Below are positions 64,000-64,000 of a DNA stretch of 64,000 nucleotides, piece after piece; the stretch's first letter is position 1; every line of letters begins with the position of its first letter. The notes beneath the pieces are model-generated. The model was not told the DNA's origin. It made no database searches and worked only from the letters and a program-made list of their open reading frames with translations. The DNA comes from HGW-17 sp964516435 (GTDB taxonomy: Bacteria; Myxococcota_A; Polyangia; HGW-17), in assembly GCA_964516435.1 (NCBI GenBank), contig CAZEZP010000078.1, positions 129,376 through 193,375 on the forward strand. Direction: 5' to 3'. The position numbers and the translations under genes were made by a program.

Positions 64000-64000
64000 T

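Overview
The window is GC-rich, densely coded DNA from a Gram-negative bacterium: it encodes a complete type II secretion system (secretin, inner-membrane assembly, pseudopilins). A perfect ParB-binding parS site beside recF and dnaN suggests the chromosomal origin is fairly close, although dnaA and gyrB are not in view. The phylum cannot be fixed by reading alone. The gene set would suit a deltaproteobacterial-grade or candidate-phylum organism (Riflebacteria is one possibility), but this is a guess.

Region 1 (1-3824, minus strand) is a tight operon of a TelA-like coiled-coil protein, an unknown protein, an AAA+ ATPase and the start of another unknown gene. Region 2 (4052-15186) is housekeeping: serS, a fumarylacetoacetate-hydrolase family enzyme, a single-chain ABC transporter behind a structured leader, parS, a small exported protein, recF and dnaN (minus strand), a large zinc-ribbon/GYF_2/PDLPG-repeat/TPR membrane protein, and rsmA.

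Region 3 (15183-29678) is an unbroken gspCDEFGHIJKLMN operon. Upstream lie a sigma-54 type promoter match and two identical 13-bp palindromes, which suggests control by an enhancer-binding activator. A YqhD-like alcohol/aldehyde dehydrogenase follows.

Region 4 (31032-51286) is an accessory island of fourteen same-strand genes. In order it encodes two P-loop GTPases, a YVDES/TPR protein, a coiled-coil protein, a radical-SAM activase-like protein, a tandem AAA+ (CbxX type), a coiled-coil protein, a PP2C phosphatase, a VWA protein, an FHA protein, a Ser/Thr kinase, a soluble histidine kinase, a response regulator, a PIN nuclease and a broken Cas10-palm-like gene. The VWA, phosphatase and kinase resemble the published TerY-P triad. 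The rest looks like a larger phosphorylation- and NTP-controlled conflict or stress system with a nuclease output, and it is the best candidate here for something undescribed.

Region 5 (51300-64000) begins with a frameshifted IS256-family remnant that cuts off the last island gene. It then carries a type III-B CRISPR-Cas locus: minus-strand cmr1-cas10-cmr3-cmr4-cmr5-cmr6 and cas6, and divergent plus-strand RT-cas1 fusion and cas2. An AT-rich leader follows, and what looks like the first CRISPR repeat ends at the window edge.
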